Shown here: positions 1-7,454 of the stretch, in pieces
Position numbering within the stretch: position 1 is the stretch's first letter
How the letters are laid out: each line of letters begins with the position of its first letter
From: SAR86 cluster bacterium
GTDB lineage: Bacteria; Pseudomonadota; Gammaproteobacteria; Magnimaribacterales; D2472
Assembly (NCBI GenBank): GCA_016779505.1
Contig: JADHNM010000018.1
Span: 1 to 17,714 of the forward strand
Reading direction: 5' to 3'
Length of the DNA: 17,714 nt
Position numbers and translations under genes: made by a program
Notes under the pieces: model-generated
What the model was told of the DNA's origin: nothing
Database searches by the model: none
What the model saw: the letters and a program-made list of their open reading frames with translations, nothing else

Positions 1-405
1 GATAAAAAACATTTAGAATCTGCAGTCAACGACTTAGAGTCAATAGCTGGTCAAAAGGCTGTAATTACAAAAGCTAAAAAATCAGTTGCAAGTTTTAAAT
101 TACGTGAAGGTTGGCCAGTTGGGTGCAAGGTTACATTGAGAGGCGACAGAATGTATGACTTTATAGAGCGCTTGGTGAATGTTGCAATTCCAAGGGAAAG
201 AGATTTTCGTGGTTTAAACCCTAAATCCTTTGATGGCCAAGGTAACTATAGTATGGGCATTAAAGAACAAATAATTTTTCCTGAAATTAACTATGACAAC
301 ATCGATAAAATTCGAGGCATGGACATATGCATTAATACATCCGCCTCTAACAAGGAAGATGCTAAAGCATTGCTAGAAGTATTAAATTTCCCATTTAAAA
401 AATAG
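1..405 (+). CDS. rplE: 50S ribosomal protein L5 (5'-truncated by window edge)
   Basis: This is the C-terminal 134 residues of ribosomal protein L5, which binds 5S rRNA and sits in the central protuberance of the large subunit. The frame is open from base 1 (DKKHLESAVNDLES...), so about 45 N-terminal residues lie outside the window, judged from the usual length near 179. Visible L5 hallmarks are KLREGWPVGCKVTLRG, the MYDFIERL helix and FRGLNPKSFDGQGNYS. An internal TTG at 136 could be mistaken for a start, but family-conserved sequence continues upstream of it. Gene order (rplE then rpsN, rpsH, rplF) is that of the bacterial spc operon. In E. coli, S8 represses this operon by binding near the start of rplE; that region is not visible here. 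Confidence 0.97.
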   Translation, partial: DKKHLESAVNDLESIAGQKAVITKAKKSVASFKLREGWPVGCKVTLRGDRMYDFIERLVNVAIPRERDFRGLNPKSFDGQGNYSMGIKEQIIFPEINYDNIDKIRGMDICINTSASNKEDAKALLEVLNFPFKK

Positions 406-416
406 GTAAAAAGTAA

Positions 417-722
417 ATGACAAGAAAATCAGTAGTAGCGCGAGATGTCAAAAGGCAAAAAACGGTTGAACGTTATGCGGTTAAAAGAGCTGCATTAAAA
501 GAAGCATTTTTGAATCCCGAAAATTCTTATGAAGAAAAAATGGCAGCTTTTGAAAAATTACAAAAGCTACCTCGAAATGCTAGCCCATCCAGAGTTACCA
601 GAAGGTGCTCTTTGACAGGTAGACCACATGCTGTCTATAGAAAATTTGGACTCAGCAGAATTAAATTACGTGAAGCTGCAATGCGCGGCGACATCCCTGG
701 ATTAGTTAAATCAAGTTGGTAA
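417..722 (+). CDS. rpsN: 30S ribosomal protein S14 (zinc-free type)
   Basis: S14 is a head protein of the 30S subunit. The product has 101 residues, the same length as the E. coli protein. It ends in the diagnostic TGRPHAVYRKFGLSRIKLREAAMRGDIPGL block (given here as key residues of positions about 65-96). Only one cysteine is present in the region where zinc-binding S14 forms carry CxxC pairs, so this is the long C-minus type typical of gammaproteobacteria. It starts 11 nt after rplE, with a modest AGG upstream, and lies in the spc operon order. Confidence 0.97.
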   Translation: MTRKSVVARDVKRQKTVERYAVKRAALKEAFLNPENSYEEKMAAFEKLQKLPRNASPSRVTRRCSLTGRPHAVYRKFGLSRIKLREAAMRGDIPGLVKSSW

Positions 723-726
723 TATT

Positions 727-1122
727 ATGAGTTTTCAAGACCCTACATCAGATTGTTTAACAAGAATTAGAAACGGACTCATGCGAGGCAAAAAGGTAGT
801 GAATGCACCTTTTTCTAAATTCAAACACGAACTTGTATCTTTGCTAGTGAAGGAAGGCTATTTAGCTGCTTGTGAAAAAATTTCATTAGACGGCAAGGAT
901 TCTTTAAGCATTTCTCTTAAATATATTAATGAAGCTCCAGCAATAAGAGAAATTAAGAGAATTTCAAAGCCTAGCCTGAGAAGATATTCTGCGTCATCAG
1001 ATCTTCCCGAAGTTAAAAATGGTCTAGGTATGTATGTTCTTTCTACCAACAAAGGATTAATGAGCGACAAAGATGCTAGGTCGCAAAATATTGGCGGCGA
1101 AGTCATTTGTGAGGTCTTTTAA
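727..1122 (+). CDS. rpsH: 30S ribosomal protein S8
   Basis: S8 is a primary 16S rRNA binder in the 30S platform. In enterobacteria it is also the translational repressor of the spc operon. The 131-residue product has the N-terminal SDCLTRIRNG motif, the KRISKPSLRRY segment and the C-terminal GGEVICEVF that ends nearly all bacterial S8 proteins. The ATG lies 4 nt after the rpsN stop and has no good Shine-Dalgarno, so coupling to rpsN translation is likely. Whether autoregulation is kept cannot be judged, because its usual target near the rplE start is outside the window. Confidence 0.97.
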   Translation: MSFQDPTSDCLTRIRNGLMRGKKVVNAPFSKFKHELVSLLVKEGYLAACEKISLDGKDSLSISLKYINEAPAIREIKRISKPSLRRYSASSDLPEVKNGLGMYVLSTNKGLMSDKDARSQNIGGEVICEVF

Positions 1123-1124
1123 TT

Positions 1125-1667
1125 ATGTCTAGAATTGCTAAAAATCCAGTACCAATTCCATCAGGCGTTGAGATCAATATTAGTGAAAAAATAGTTTCTG
1201 TCTCAGGCTCTAAAGGTAAATCTGAATTCACATTGCCCGAGTCAGTATCTGCAATTCATGCTGATGATGTTGTAACAATTTCATACGATGAATCTTCCTC
1301 TGAATCAACTGCACTTGCAGGAACTTCAAGATCTTTAATTAATAATATGGTTATAGGAGTCTCTGAAGGGTTTCAAAAAACATTATTATTAGTTGGAGTT
1401 GGGTATAGGGCTAAAGCTAGTGGTAAGAAATTAGAACTAACTCTGGGCTTTTCTCACCCTGTCCATTATGACCTTCCTGAGCAAGTTGAGGTGGAAACAC
1501 CATCTCAAACAGAAGTTGTTCTGAAAAGTCATGATAAGCAAATCTTAGGTCAAGTCGCTGCAGAAATTAGAGCATTTAGACCTCCTGAGCCATACAAAGG
1601 TAAGGGCGTGAAATACGCTGACGAAAATATTAGAAGAAAAGAAGCTAAAAAAGCAGCAGGAGCATAA
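1125..1667 (+). CDS. rplF: 50S ribosomal protein L6
   Basis: L6 lies near the base of the L7/L12 stalk and contacts the sarcin-ricin loop region of 23S rRNA. The 180 residues (E. coli has 177) begin MSRIAKNPVPIPSGV. They contain the repeated L6 fold, GVGYRAKASG, and the C-terminal signature RPPEPYKGKGVKYADE with a short basic tail. The ATG is 2 nt beyond the rpsH stop. A GAGGT Shine-Dalgarno at 1111-1115, inside the end of rpsH, supports this start. Confidence 0.97.
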   Translation: MSRIAKNPVPIPSGVEINISEKIVSVSGSKGKSEFTLPESVSAIHADDVVTISYDESSSESTALAGTSRSLINNMVIGVSEGFQKTLLLVGVGYRAKASGKKLELTLGFSHPVHYDLPEQVEVETPSQTEVVLKSHDKQILGQVAAEIRAFRPPEPYKGKGVKYADENIRRKEAKKAAGA

Positions 1668-1670
1668 CCA

Positions 1671-2018
1671 ATGAATTCTAAATCAGACTCTAGAATAAGA
1701 CGTGCAGCAAAAACTAGGATTAGAATATCTCAGCAAGATAAGCCTAGATTATCTGTTTTTAAGTCTTCTCAAAATCTGTATGCCCAAATATTTGATTCTA
1801 CAGGTTCTACTGTTTTGGCCTCAGCCTCAACAAATGAAAAAGCAGAGAAGATGACTTCAAATAATTTAAGTTCAGCAAAAGCTATTGGTCAAAAGATAGC
1901 AGAAAGAGCAATTGAAGCTGGTATTAAAAAAGTTGTGTTTGATCGATCAGGTTACAAATATCATGGCCGCATAAAAGCCATTGCAGAATCAGCTCGCGAA
2001 GCTGGATTGGAGTTTTAA
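1671..2018 (+). CDS. rplR: 50S ribosomal protein L18
   Basis: L18 binds 5S rRNA together with L5 and helps attach it to the large subunit. The 115-residue product has the basic N-terminus (about residues 1-25), the PRLSVFKSSQNLYAQ strand and the conserved end FDRSGYKYHGRIKAIAESAREAGLEF (positions about 90-115). An AGGAG Shine-Dalgarno at 1658-1662 precedes the ATG by 8 nt. The gene is in the expected place between rplF and rpsE. Confidence 0.97.
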   Translation: MNSKSDSRIRRAAKTRIRISQQDKPRLSVFKSSQNLYAQIFDSTGSTVLASASTNEKAEKMTSNNLSSAKAIGQKIAERAIEAGIKKVVFDRSGYKYHGRIKAIAESAREAGLEF

Positions 2019-2021
2019 AAA

Positions 2022-2528
2022 ATGAGTCAACAAAATAATACTTTGCAGCAACAAGATGCCCTTGAAGAGAAGCTTGTTCAGGTAAACAGAGTTGCGAAAG
2101 TTGTAAAAGGTGGTCGCATCTTTGGGTTTACTGCTTTATGTGTTGTCGGTGATGGCAAGGGAAAAGTGGGATTTGGAAGAGGTAAGGCGAAAGAGGTTCC
2201 AATTGCAATTCAGAAAGCTATGGAGAATGCCAGAAGAAACATGGTGGATGTTAGCTTAAACGCATCAACTCTTTGGTATCCAGTTAAAGCAAAGCATGGT
2301 GCAGCAAAAGTATATATGCAGCCAGCTGCAGAGGGAACAGGAATCATTGCTGGTGGAGCAATGAGAGCTGTGTTGGAACTCGTTGGCGTTCAAAATGTTC
2401 TTGCCAAATGCTATGGATCAACAAATCCAGTTAATGTTGTAAGGGCAACTATCAACGCATTGCGTTCAATGGAATCTCCAGAAGAAGTTGCTTTAAGAAG
2501 AGGCAAAAAGACAGCAGAAATATCATGA
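2022..2528 (+). CDS. rpsE: 30S ribosomal protein S5
   Basis: S5 sits at the mRNA entry tunnel of the 30S subunit and contributes to decoding accuracy and helicase activity. The 168 residues (E. coli has 167) show the double-stranded-RNA-like N-domain with VNRVAKVVKGGRIFGFTALC, then GDGKGKVGFGRGKAKEVP, and the C-domain AAEGTGIIAGGAMRAVLE. The first roughly 15 residues are Gln/Asn-rich and differ from E. coli. A GGAG at 2009-2012 serves as Shine-Dalgarno. The stop overlaps the rpmD start by 4 nt (ATGA), indicating translational coupling. Confidence 0.97.
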   Translation: MSQQNNTLQQQDALEEKLVQVNRVAKVVKGGRIFGFTALCVVGDGKGKVGFGRGKAKEVPIAIQKAMENARRNMVDVSLNASTLWYPVKAKHGAAKVYMQPAAEGTGIIAGGAMRAVLELVGVQNVLAKCYGSTNPVNVVRATINALRSMESPEEVALRRGKKTAEIS

Positions 2529-2710
2529 GCAATAAAACAATAGATATCAAACTTATTAAAAGCAGCATTGGTAGACTGCCCAATCATAAGAAATGTGTTA
2601 AAGGGCTTGGTTTTAGAAAGTTACAGCAGACTGTGACTGTTGAGGACACACCAAGCAATCGAGGCATGATCAATAAAATTAGAGACATGCTGGAAGTCAA
2701 AGAGAGCTAA
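2525..2710 (+). CDS. rpmD: 50S ribosomal protein L30
   Basis: L30 is a small bacterial large-subunit protein. The 61-residue product has the typical IKLIKSSIGRLPNHKKCVKGLGFRK stretch (about residues 8-32), followed by the VEDTPSNRGMINKIRDMLEV end. It begins at an ATG that overlaps the rpsE stop codon and ends 2 nt before rplO. That spacing fits coupled translation in the spc operon. Confidence 0.96.
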   Translation: MSNKTIDIKLIKSSIGRLPNHKKCVKGLGFRKLQQTVTVEDTPSNRGMINKIRDMLEVKES

Positions 2711-2712
2711 CA

Positions 2713-3255
2713 ATGGAAAATTCAGAAACAAACAATTCTTTAGGATTAAATACCCTGACCAGCACAGGCACTACTAAAAATAGAAAGCGTGTTGGGCGAG
2801 GTATTGGTTCGGGAACTGGCAAAACAGCTGGCAGGGGTCACAAAGGTCAGAAATCTAGATCCGGGGGCTCAATTGCAAGAGGTTTTGAGGGCGGGCAGAT
2901 GCCATTACAGCAAAGGATTCCCAAATTTGGTTTTTCATCCAGGGTGAATAGAGATTCTAAAGAAGTTAATCTAAAAAATATAGCCTCTATGCCTGAAGTT
3001 AATTTAGAGATCTTAAAAGCTCACAGAGTTATCTCTAAAGCAACCAAAAAGGTAAAAATCTTTGGTATTTGCGAGGTCACCCAACCTATGACTGTAACTG
3101 GGATTTTGGTGACCAAAGGCGCCAAGGAATCAATTGAAAAAGCTGGTGGAAAAGTTGTATCTGTTGAAGCAAAACCAGTTAAAGAGAAATTTGTTAAAAC
3201 TTCTAAGAAGACTGATACAAAAACTCCTAAAAATGCAGAGGAGTCTCCTGAGTAA
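2713..3255 (+). CDS. rplO: 50S ribosomal protein L15, with extended ends
   Basis: L15 is a late-assembly protein of the large subunit. The core is unmistakable: GRGIGSGTGKTAGRGHKGQKSRSGG (about residues 28-52), GFEGGQMPLQQRIPKFGF (58-74) and VTKGAKESIEKAGGKV near 133-148. At 180 residues it is well over the E. coli length of 144. The extra sequence is about 10 polar residues before the usual LNTL start and about 30 Lys/Thr/Glu-rich residues after the usual C-terminus (about 151-180, containing KTSKKTDTKTPKNAEESPE). No alternative start codon lies at the canonical N-terminus, so the N-terminal extension appears genuine. The ATG follows the rpmD stop by 2 nt. Confidence 0.96.
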   Translation: MENSETNNSLGLNTLTSTGTTKNRKRVGRGIGSGTGKTAGRGHKGQKSRSGGSIARGFEGGQMPLQQRIPKFGFSSRVNRDSKEVNLKNIASMPEVNLEILKAHRVISKATKKVKIFGICEVTQPMTVTGILVTKGAKESIEKAGGKVVSVEAKPVKEKFVKTSKKTDTKTPKNAEESPE

Positions 3256-3260
3256 TTTAT

Positions 3261-4556
3261 ATGGCTGATCAAAATAAAGGAATGAGCGACCTATGGAGAA
3301 GACTAAGATTTGTCTTCATGGCTATAATTGTCTATCGCCTTGGTACTCATATACCTATTCCTGGAATAGATCCAGCTAGACTTGCAGCTTTATTTGATCA
3401 AAACCAAGGAACTATTCTTGAGATGTTTAATTTATTCTCTGGCGGTGCTTTAGAAAGAATGAGTATATTCGCTCTTAACGTTGTTCCATACATTTCTGCT
3501 GCAATTATCATGCAGTTATTCTCAAATTCAATCCCATACTTACAAGAACTAAAAAAAGATGGTCAAGCTGGACGAAATCAAATTACGCAATATACAAGAT
3601 ATGGAACCGTTATACTGGCATTTGTCCAAGCTTCAGCTCTAGCGGTAACATTAGGAGCAAGCGGTCTGGCTTATGAACCAGGAACTTCTTTTTTTATCTC
3701 TGCGGTATTTAGTGTAGTTGCAGGAACAATTTTTTTAATGTGGCTTGGAGAGCAAATTTCAGAGCGAGGAATAGGTAATGGAATTTCTATCATCATTGCC
3801 ACTAGTATTTTGACTGGAATTCCTGGCGCTATTGGCCAAGCTTTAGAACAGGCTCGTCAAGGCGATCTAAACATTTTATTGCTTTTGGGTATAGGTGTTT
3901 TAGCCATGCTAGTTATAGCAATTGTTGTGTTCATCGAAAGAGGACAAAGACGGATCACTGTTAACTATGCACAAAGACAGCAAGGCAGAAAACTGATGCA
4001 GGCTCAAGCCAGTCATTTGCCTTTTAAAGTTAATATGGCAGGGGTGATTCCAGCTATTTTTGCAAGCACCTTCTTGTTATTCCCGGCCTCACTCTCCACT
4101 TGGTTTGGCCAAGCTGAATCTTTTGGTTTTTTACAAACAATTTCGCTTGCATTAAACCCAGGACAACCTTTGTATATTCTGACATTCTCAGCACTTATAA
4201 TTTCATTTTGTTTTATATGGCTAGCCTTAACTTTTGATACAAAAGAGGTAACAGATAATTTAAAAAAATCAGGGGCATTTGTTCCTGGAATTAGACCTGG
4301 TGAGCAGACAGCAGCCTACGTTGATAGTGTTTTAGCAAGGCTAACAGTATTCGGCAGCATATATTTAACTTTAATATGTCTACTTCCATTGGCTTTAATC
4401 AACTTTGCAGGGGTTTCTTTTTACTTAGGAGGAACATCTGTGCTAATTATCGTAGTTGTACTTATGGATTTTATGTCTCAAGTTCAATCGCATATGATGT
4501 CCAGCCAGTACTCATCGTTGTTAAAGAAAGCTAATTTAAAAAACTATAATAGATAA
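3261..4556 (+). CDS. secY: Protein translocase subunit SecY
   Basis: SecY is the channel subunit of the SecYEG translocon in the inner membrane, which moves unfolded proteins outwards with SecA or inserts membrane proteins with the ribosome. The 431 residues (E. coli 443) have hydrophobic stretches fitting ten membrane segments. Signature regions are IPIPGID (31-37), the plug and TM2 region MFNLFSGGAL (55-64), WLGEQISERGIGNGISI (161-177), and the cytosolic C5 loop KKSGAFVPGIRPGEQT (335-350) with the arginine needed for SecA interaction. It ends DFMSQVQSHMMSSQY...KKANLKNYNR, as in E. coli. The ATG lies 5 nt after rplO with only a weak upstream Shine-Dalgarno. Confidence 0.98.
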   Translation: MADQNKGMSDLWRRLRFVFMAIIVYRLGTHIPIPGIDPARLAALFDQNQGTILEMFNLFSGGALERMSIFALNVVPYISAAIIMQLFSNSIPYLQELKKDGQAGRNQITQYTRYGTVILAFVQASALAVTLGASGLAYEPGTSFFISAVFSVVAGTIFLMWLGEQISERGIGNGISIIIATSILTGIPGAIGQALEQARQGDLNILLLLGIGVLAMLVIAIVVFIERGQRRITVNYAQRQQGRKLMQAQASHLPFKVNMAGVIPAIFASTFLLFPASLSTWFGQAESFGFLQTISLALNPGQPLYILTFSALIISFCFIWLALTFDTKEVTDNLKKSGAFVPGIRPGEQTAAYVDSVLARLTVFGSIYLTLICLLPLALINFAGVSFYLGGTSVLIIVVVLMDFMSQVQSHMMSSQYSSLLKKANLKNYNR

Positions 4557-4558
4557 AT

Positions 4559-4675
4559 ATGAAAGTTAGAGCATCAGTAAAAAAAATCTGTAGAAATTGT
4601 AAAACAGTTAGACGAAAAGGAGTTTTGTACGTGATATGCAAGACAGATCCCAAACATAAACAAAAGCAAGGGTAA
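4559..4675 (+). CDS. rpmJ: 50S ribosomal protein L36 (zinc-binding form)
   Basis: This 38-codon gene encodes L36, the smallest large-subunit protein. The product begins MKVRASVKKICRNCK and ends DPKHKQKQG, the same length as the E. coli operon copy. The zinc ligands Cys11, Cys14, Cys27 and His33 are all present, so this is the zinc-binding C+ form. The ATG starts 2 nt after the secY stop, and rpsM follows 6 nt after the rpmJ stop. This is the standard position at the boundary of the spc and alpha operons. The short spacing suggests that both are transcribed together. Confidence 0.96.
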   Translation: MKVRASVKKICRNCKTVRRKGVLYVICKTDPKHKQKQG

Positions 4676-4681
4676 TAGAAC

Positions 4682-5038
4682 ATGGCAAGAATCGCAGGCG
4701 TAAACATACCGGAAAATAAGCATCTTGAGATTGCTCTAACCCATATATATGGAATAGGCAAAAAAACTGCTCAAGATATCTGTACTAGCGTTAAGCTGGA
4801 CTATTCTAAAAAGGTTTCAGACCTTTCTGAGGAGCAGGTAGAAACTATTAGAACTGCTGTTGCAGAATTCACAGTCGAAGGCGATCTTCGAAGATCAGTC
4901 AGCACAAATATAAAAAGACTTATGGATCTTGGATGCTACAGAGGTATCAGACACAGGAGAAAACTTCCTGTTAATGGTCAAAGAACTAAAACCAATGCAA
5001 GGACTCGAAAGGGCCCTAAAAAACCAATGAGGGCTTAA
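4682..5038 (+). CDS. rpsM: 30S ribosomal protein S13
   Basis: S13 is in the 30S head and contacts P-site tRNA and the intersubunit bridge with L5. The 118-residue product begins MARIAGVNIPENKHLEIALT. It contains the IYGIGKKTA helix-hairpin-helix and the C-terminal CYRGIRHRRKLPVNGQRTKT segment, ending in the basic tail ARTRKGPKKPMRA. The ATG lies 6 nt after rpmJ with AGGG upstream. In E. coli the S4 repressor binds an mRNA pseudoknot around this start. The 6-nt spacer here leaves little room for a separate leader, so any such structure would have to include rpmJ sequence. Confidence 0.97.
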   Translation: MARIAGVNIPENKHLEIALTHIYGIGKKTAQDICTSVKLDYSKKVSDLSEEQVETIRTAVAEFTVEGDLRRSVSTNIKRLMDLGCYRGIRHRRKLPVNGQRTKTNARTRKGPKKPMRA

Positions 5039-5041
5039 TCG

Positions 5042-5416
5042 ATGGCAACTGGCAAAAAAGTTAAAAAGGTTATTTCTGATGGCATCGCTCATATACATGC
5101 TTCCTTTAATAATACGATTATTACAATTACTGATAAGCAAGGGAACGCTGTTTGCTGGGCTACTTCAGGTGGATCTGGTTTTCGTGGCTCAAGAAAAAGC
5201 ACACCATTTGCTGCTCAGATAGCGGCTGAAAAAGCAGGAAATGCAGCAAAAGAGTTTGGAATGATTAATTTAGATGTAAAGGTTAGAGGTCCAGGAGGTG
5301 GAAGAGAATCTGCAATCAGGTCCTTGAACTCATGCGGTCTAAAAATTAAAAGCATTACGGATGTAACACCATTGCCTCACAATGGCTGCCGTCCTTCAAA
5401 AAAACGTAGGGTATAG
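5042..5416 (+). CDS. rpsK: 30S ribosomal protein S11
   Basis: S11 is a platform protein of the 30S subunit near the Shine-Dalgarno helix and E site. The 124 residues contain AHIHASFNNTIITITD, the GSGFRGSRKSTPFAAQ block, VRGPGGGRESAIRSL, and the conserved end DVTPLPHNGCRPSKKRRV. The protein is a few residues shorter than the E. coli one (129) at the N-terminus. The ATG is 3 nt downstream of rpsM, with GAGGG in the end of rpsM as Shine-Dalgarno. Confidence 0.97.
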   Translation: MATGKKVKKVISDGIAHIHASFNNTIITITDKQGNAVCWATSGGSGFRGSRKSTPFAAQIAAEKAGNAAKEFGMINLDVKVRGPGGGRESAIRSLNSCGLKIKSITDVTPLPHNGCRPSKKRRV

Positions 5417-5425
5417 GGGAATCAA

Positions 5426-6046
5426 ATGGCAAGATATACAGGTCCAACACTAAGATTATCTAGAAGAGAAGGCACAGATCTTTATCTAAAGAGTGGCGCA
5501 AGATCAATCGAATCAAAATGTAACATGGAGACTGCTCCAGGTGTACATGGTTTAAGAAGAGGCAGGCTATCTGATTATGGTGTGCAGCTTCGTGAAAAAC
5601 AAAAAGTTAGAAGAATGTACGGTGTGCTTGAAAAACAATTTAGAAATTATTACAAAAAAGCATCATCATCAAAGGGTAATACTGGTGAAAATCTTCTGAG
5701 CTACCTGGAGCAAAGATTAGATAATGTTGTTTATCGTATGGGATTTGCTTCAACCAGGGCTGAAGCGAGACAGTTGGTATCACACAAAGCTTTTCATCTA
5801 AATGGAGCAACAGTTAACATTCCATCATATCAAGTTCAACCAGGTGATGAATTAGAGGTAAGAGAAAAATCTAAAGCGCAATTAAGAATTAAGAGCGCAT
5901 TAGATCTTGCTAGTCAAAGAGAAGCATGTGAGTGGCTTGAAGTAGATTCTAAAACTCTCAAGGGTGTATTCAAATCTGTGCCTGATAGAACAGATTTAAG
6001 TGCTGAAATTAATGAAAATCTCATTGTTGAGCTTTATTCAAAATAA
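5426..6046 (+). CDS. rpsD: 30S ribosomal protein S4
   Basis: S4 nucleates 16S rRNA assembly. In E. coli it also represses the alpha operon and acts in rRNA antitermination. The product has 206 residues, identical in length to E. coli S4. It shows YLKSGARSIESKC, RLSDYGVQLREKQKVRRMYG, the S4 RNA-binding domain RLDNVVYRMGFASTRAEARQLVSH (about residues 92-115) and the end DLSAEINENLIVELYSK. The strong match to gammaproteobacterial S4 helps place the organism. A GGGG-containing Shine-Dalgarno precedes the ATG. Confidence 0.98.
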   Translation: MARYTGPTLRLSRREGTDLYLKSGARSIESKCNMETAPGVHGLRRGRLSDYGVQLREKQKVRRMYGVLEKQFRNYYKKASSSKGNTGENLLSYLEQRLDNVVYRMGFASTRAEARQLVSHKAFHLNGATVNIPSYQVQPGDELEVREKSKAQLRIKSALDLASQREACEWLEVDSKTLKGVFKSVPDRTDLSAEINENLIVELYSK

Positions 6047-6058
6047 TACTTAAAAAAC

Positions 6059-6065
6059 GGAAGGA
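6059..6065 (+). promoter_or_regulatory. Strong Shine-Dalgarno of rpoA
   Basis: The sequence GGAAGGA ends 4 nt before the rpoA ATG. Most genes in this operon have weak sites or sites buried in the preceding gene. rpoA has a 23-nt spacer and a strong ribosome binding site, consistent with partly independent translation of rpoA within the alpha operon. Confidence 0.7.
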
Positions 6066-6069
6066 AATT

Positions 6070-7035
6070 ATGGAAACATCAGTAATAGATCTTTTAGTCC
6101 CAACTGACATTCAAGTTGATGACATAGATAACAATACATCTAAAATCACGTTAGAACCATTGGAAAGAGGCTTTGGCCATACCTTAGGAAATGCATTAAG
6201 AAGAATTCTTTTATCTTCTATGCCGGGAGCTGCAATAACTGATGTCACCATTGATGGTATTTCTCATGAATACTCAACAATTGAAGGCGTAAGAGAGGAT
6301 GTTATTGATATATTATTAAATCTTAAAGATATGCCAATCAGCTTAATTGAAGGAACCAGTGCTGTTATTAAGCTAGATGTCTCTGGCCCATGCGAAGTTA
6401 CATCTAACTCTTTTGAAGTTCCAGGGAATGTTGAATTGCCTGATGTAGAGCATCATGTTGCATCATTAGTTGATAAAGTGAGCCTGTCTCTAACTGCAAC
6501 TGTGAAAACTGGAAGGGGCTATGAACCCGCAGACTCAAGAGGAGAGGACGAGACTGCTGTTGGAGCTTTAAAGGTGGATGCTTCTTTTAGCCCAGTTCGA
6601 AGAGTTGCTTATACAGTTGAAAATGCAAGGTTCGAAAAAAGAACTGACTTGGATAAGTTAATAGTTGAATTAGAAACTGATGGAACGCTGGATCCAAAGA
6701 AAGCAATAGAGCATGCTGCAACCATTATGCAACAGCAATTAGCTGCATTTGTTGATCTTGACGCCATAGCAGAACAAGAGGCCAAGAAAGATCAGAACGA
6801 CTTTGATCCATTCTTAATGCGATCAATTGAAGAGCTAGAACTCACAGTTCGATCAACAAATTGTTTGAAAGCTGAAAGCATTTTCTTAATCGGTGACCTG
6901 CTTCAAAGGACAGAGTTTGATTTATTAAAAACTCCTAATTTAGGTAAAAAATCTTTAAACGAAATTAAGGATGTTCTAGCATCCAAAGGCTTTTCTCTTG
7001 GTTCGACACTAGAGAACTGGCCTCCAATGGGTTAA
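6070..7035 (+). CDS. rpoA: DNA-directed RNA polymerase subunit alpha
   Basis: RpoA forms the dimer that scaffolds beta and beta' assembly, and its C-terminal domain contacts UP elements and activators. The 321-residue product (E. coli 329) has the N-terminal dimerisation domain with LEPLERGFGHTLGNALRRILLSS (about 28-50) and a flexible linker around 230-245. The C-terminal domain follows, with ELTVRSTNCLKAE (257-269), where Arg261 matches the DNA-contacting Arg265 of E. coli. LLKTPNLGKKSLNEIKD is also present, and the protein ends LENWPPMG, lacking a few terminal residues. It has the clearest Shine-Dalgarno of the operon (GGAAGGA, 6059-6065), after a 23-nt gap that is the largest in this operon. 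Confidence 0.98.
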   Translation: METSVIDLLVPTDIQVDDIDNNTSKITLEPLERGFGHTLGNALRRILLSSMPGAAITDVTIDGISHEYSTIEGVREDVIDILLNLKDMPISLIEGTSAVIKLDVSGPCEVTSNSFEVPGNVELPDVEHHVASLVDKVSLSLTATVKTGRGYEPADSRGEDETAVGALKVDASFSPVRRVAYTVENARFEKRTDLDKLIVELETDGTLDPKKAIEHAATIMQQQLAAFVDLDAIAEQEAKKDQNDFDPFLMRSIEELELTVRSTNCLKAESIFLIGDLLQRTEFDLLKTPNLGKKSLNEIKDVLASKGFSLGSTLENWPPMG

Positions 7036-7040
7036 TTAAA

Positions 7041-7454
7041 ATGAGACATAGAAAATCAGGTAGAAAATTAAATAGAAATTCATCGCACAGAAAAGCCTTG
7101 ATGAAGAATCTTGCTATCGCATTCATTGAAAGAGAGCTAATCAAAACAACAGTTCCAAAAGCTAAGGAGTTAAGGTCTTTTATTGAGCCTTTAATCACTA
7201 TGGCTAAGGGTGATTCTGTAGCAAATCGAAGAAGAGCGTTTAATAAGCTGAGACATGATTCGGTTGTTAATAAACTTTTTACTGAAATTGCAGTTAAATC
7301 AAAAGACAGGCCTGGTGGCTATCTAAGAATTATCAAAGCTGGCTTTAGACCAGGTGATAAAGCTGACATGGCATACGTTGAGTGGGTAGATAGAGAGTTA
7401 GATGGCTCTTCAGAAATAGTTGAACCGGAGCTTAAAGAGGGTTCAGCCGCTTAG
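7041..7454 (+). CDS. rplQ: 50S ribosomal protein L17
   Basis: L17 is a large-subunit protein near the exit tunnel and the last gene of the alpha operon. The 137 residues begin MRHRKSGRKLNRNSSHRKALMKNLA and include TTVPKAKELRSFIEPLIT, RAFNKL, and GGYLRIIKAGFRPGDKADMAYVEW. About 15 C-terminal residues (GSSEIVEPELKEGSAA) extend beyond the conserved core and are acidic. The start follows rpoA by 5 nt. The TAG stop overlaps the uvrA stop on the opposite strand (TTAG at 7451-7454), so there is no spacer for a conventional operon terminator. Confidence 0.97.
   Translation: MRHRKSGRKLNRNSSHRKALMKNLAIAFIERELIKTTVPKAKELRSFIEPLITMAKGDSVANRRRAFNKLRHDSVVNKLFTEIAVKSKDRPGGYLRIIKAGFRPGDKADMAYVEWVDRELDGSSEIVEPELKEGSAA

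Noticed and set aside
136..405. TTG at 136 as the start of a short gene
   Set aside because: The same frame is open to base 1 and encodes conserved L5 sequence upstream of 136, so this is an internal codon of truncated rplE.
3239..3249. AGGAG-T-CTCCT inverted repeat at the end of rplO
   Set aside because: The single-base centre cannot form a hairpin loop without losing pairs, and it is too far from the secY ATG to be its normal ribosome binding site; probably chance.
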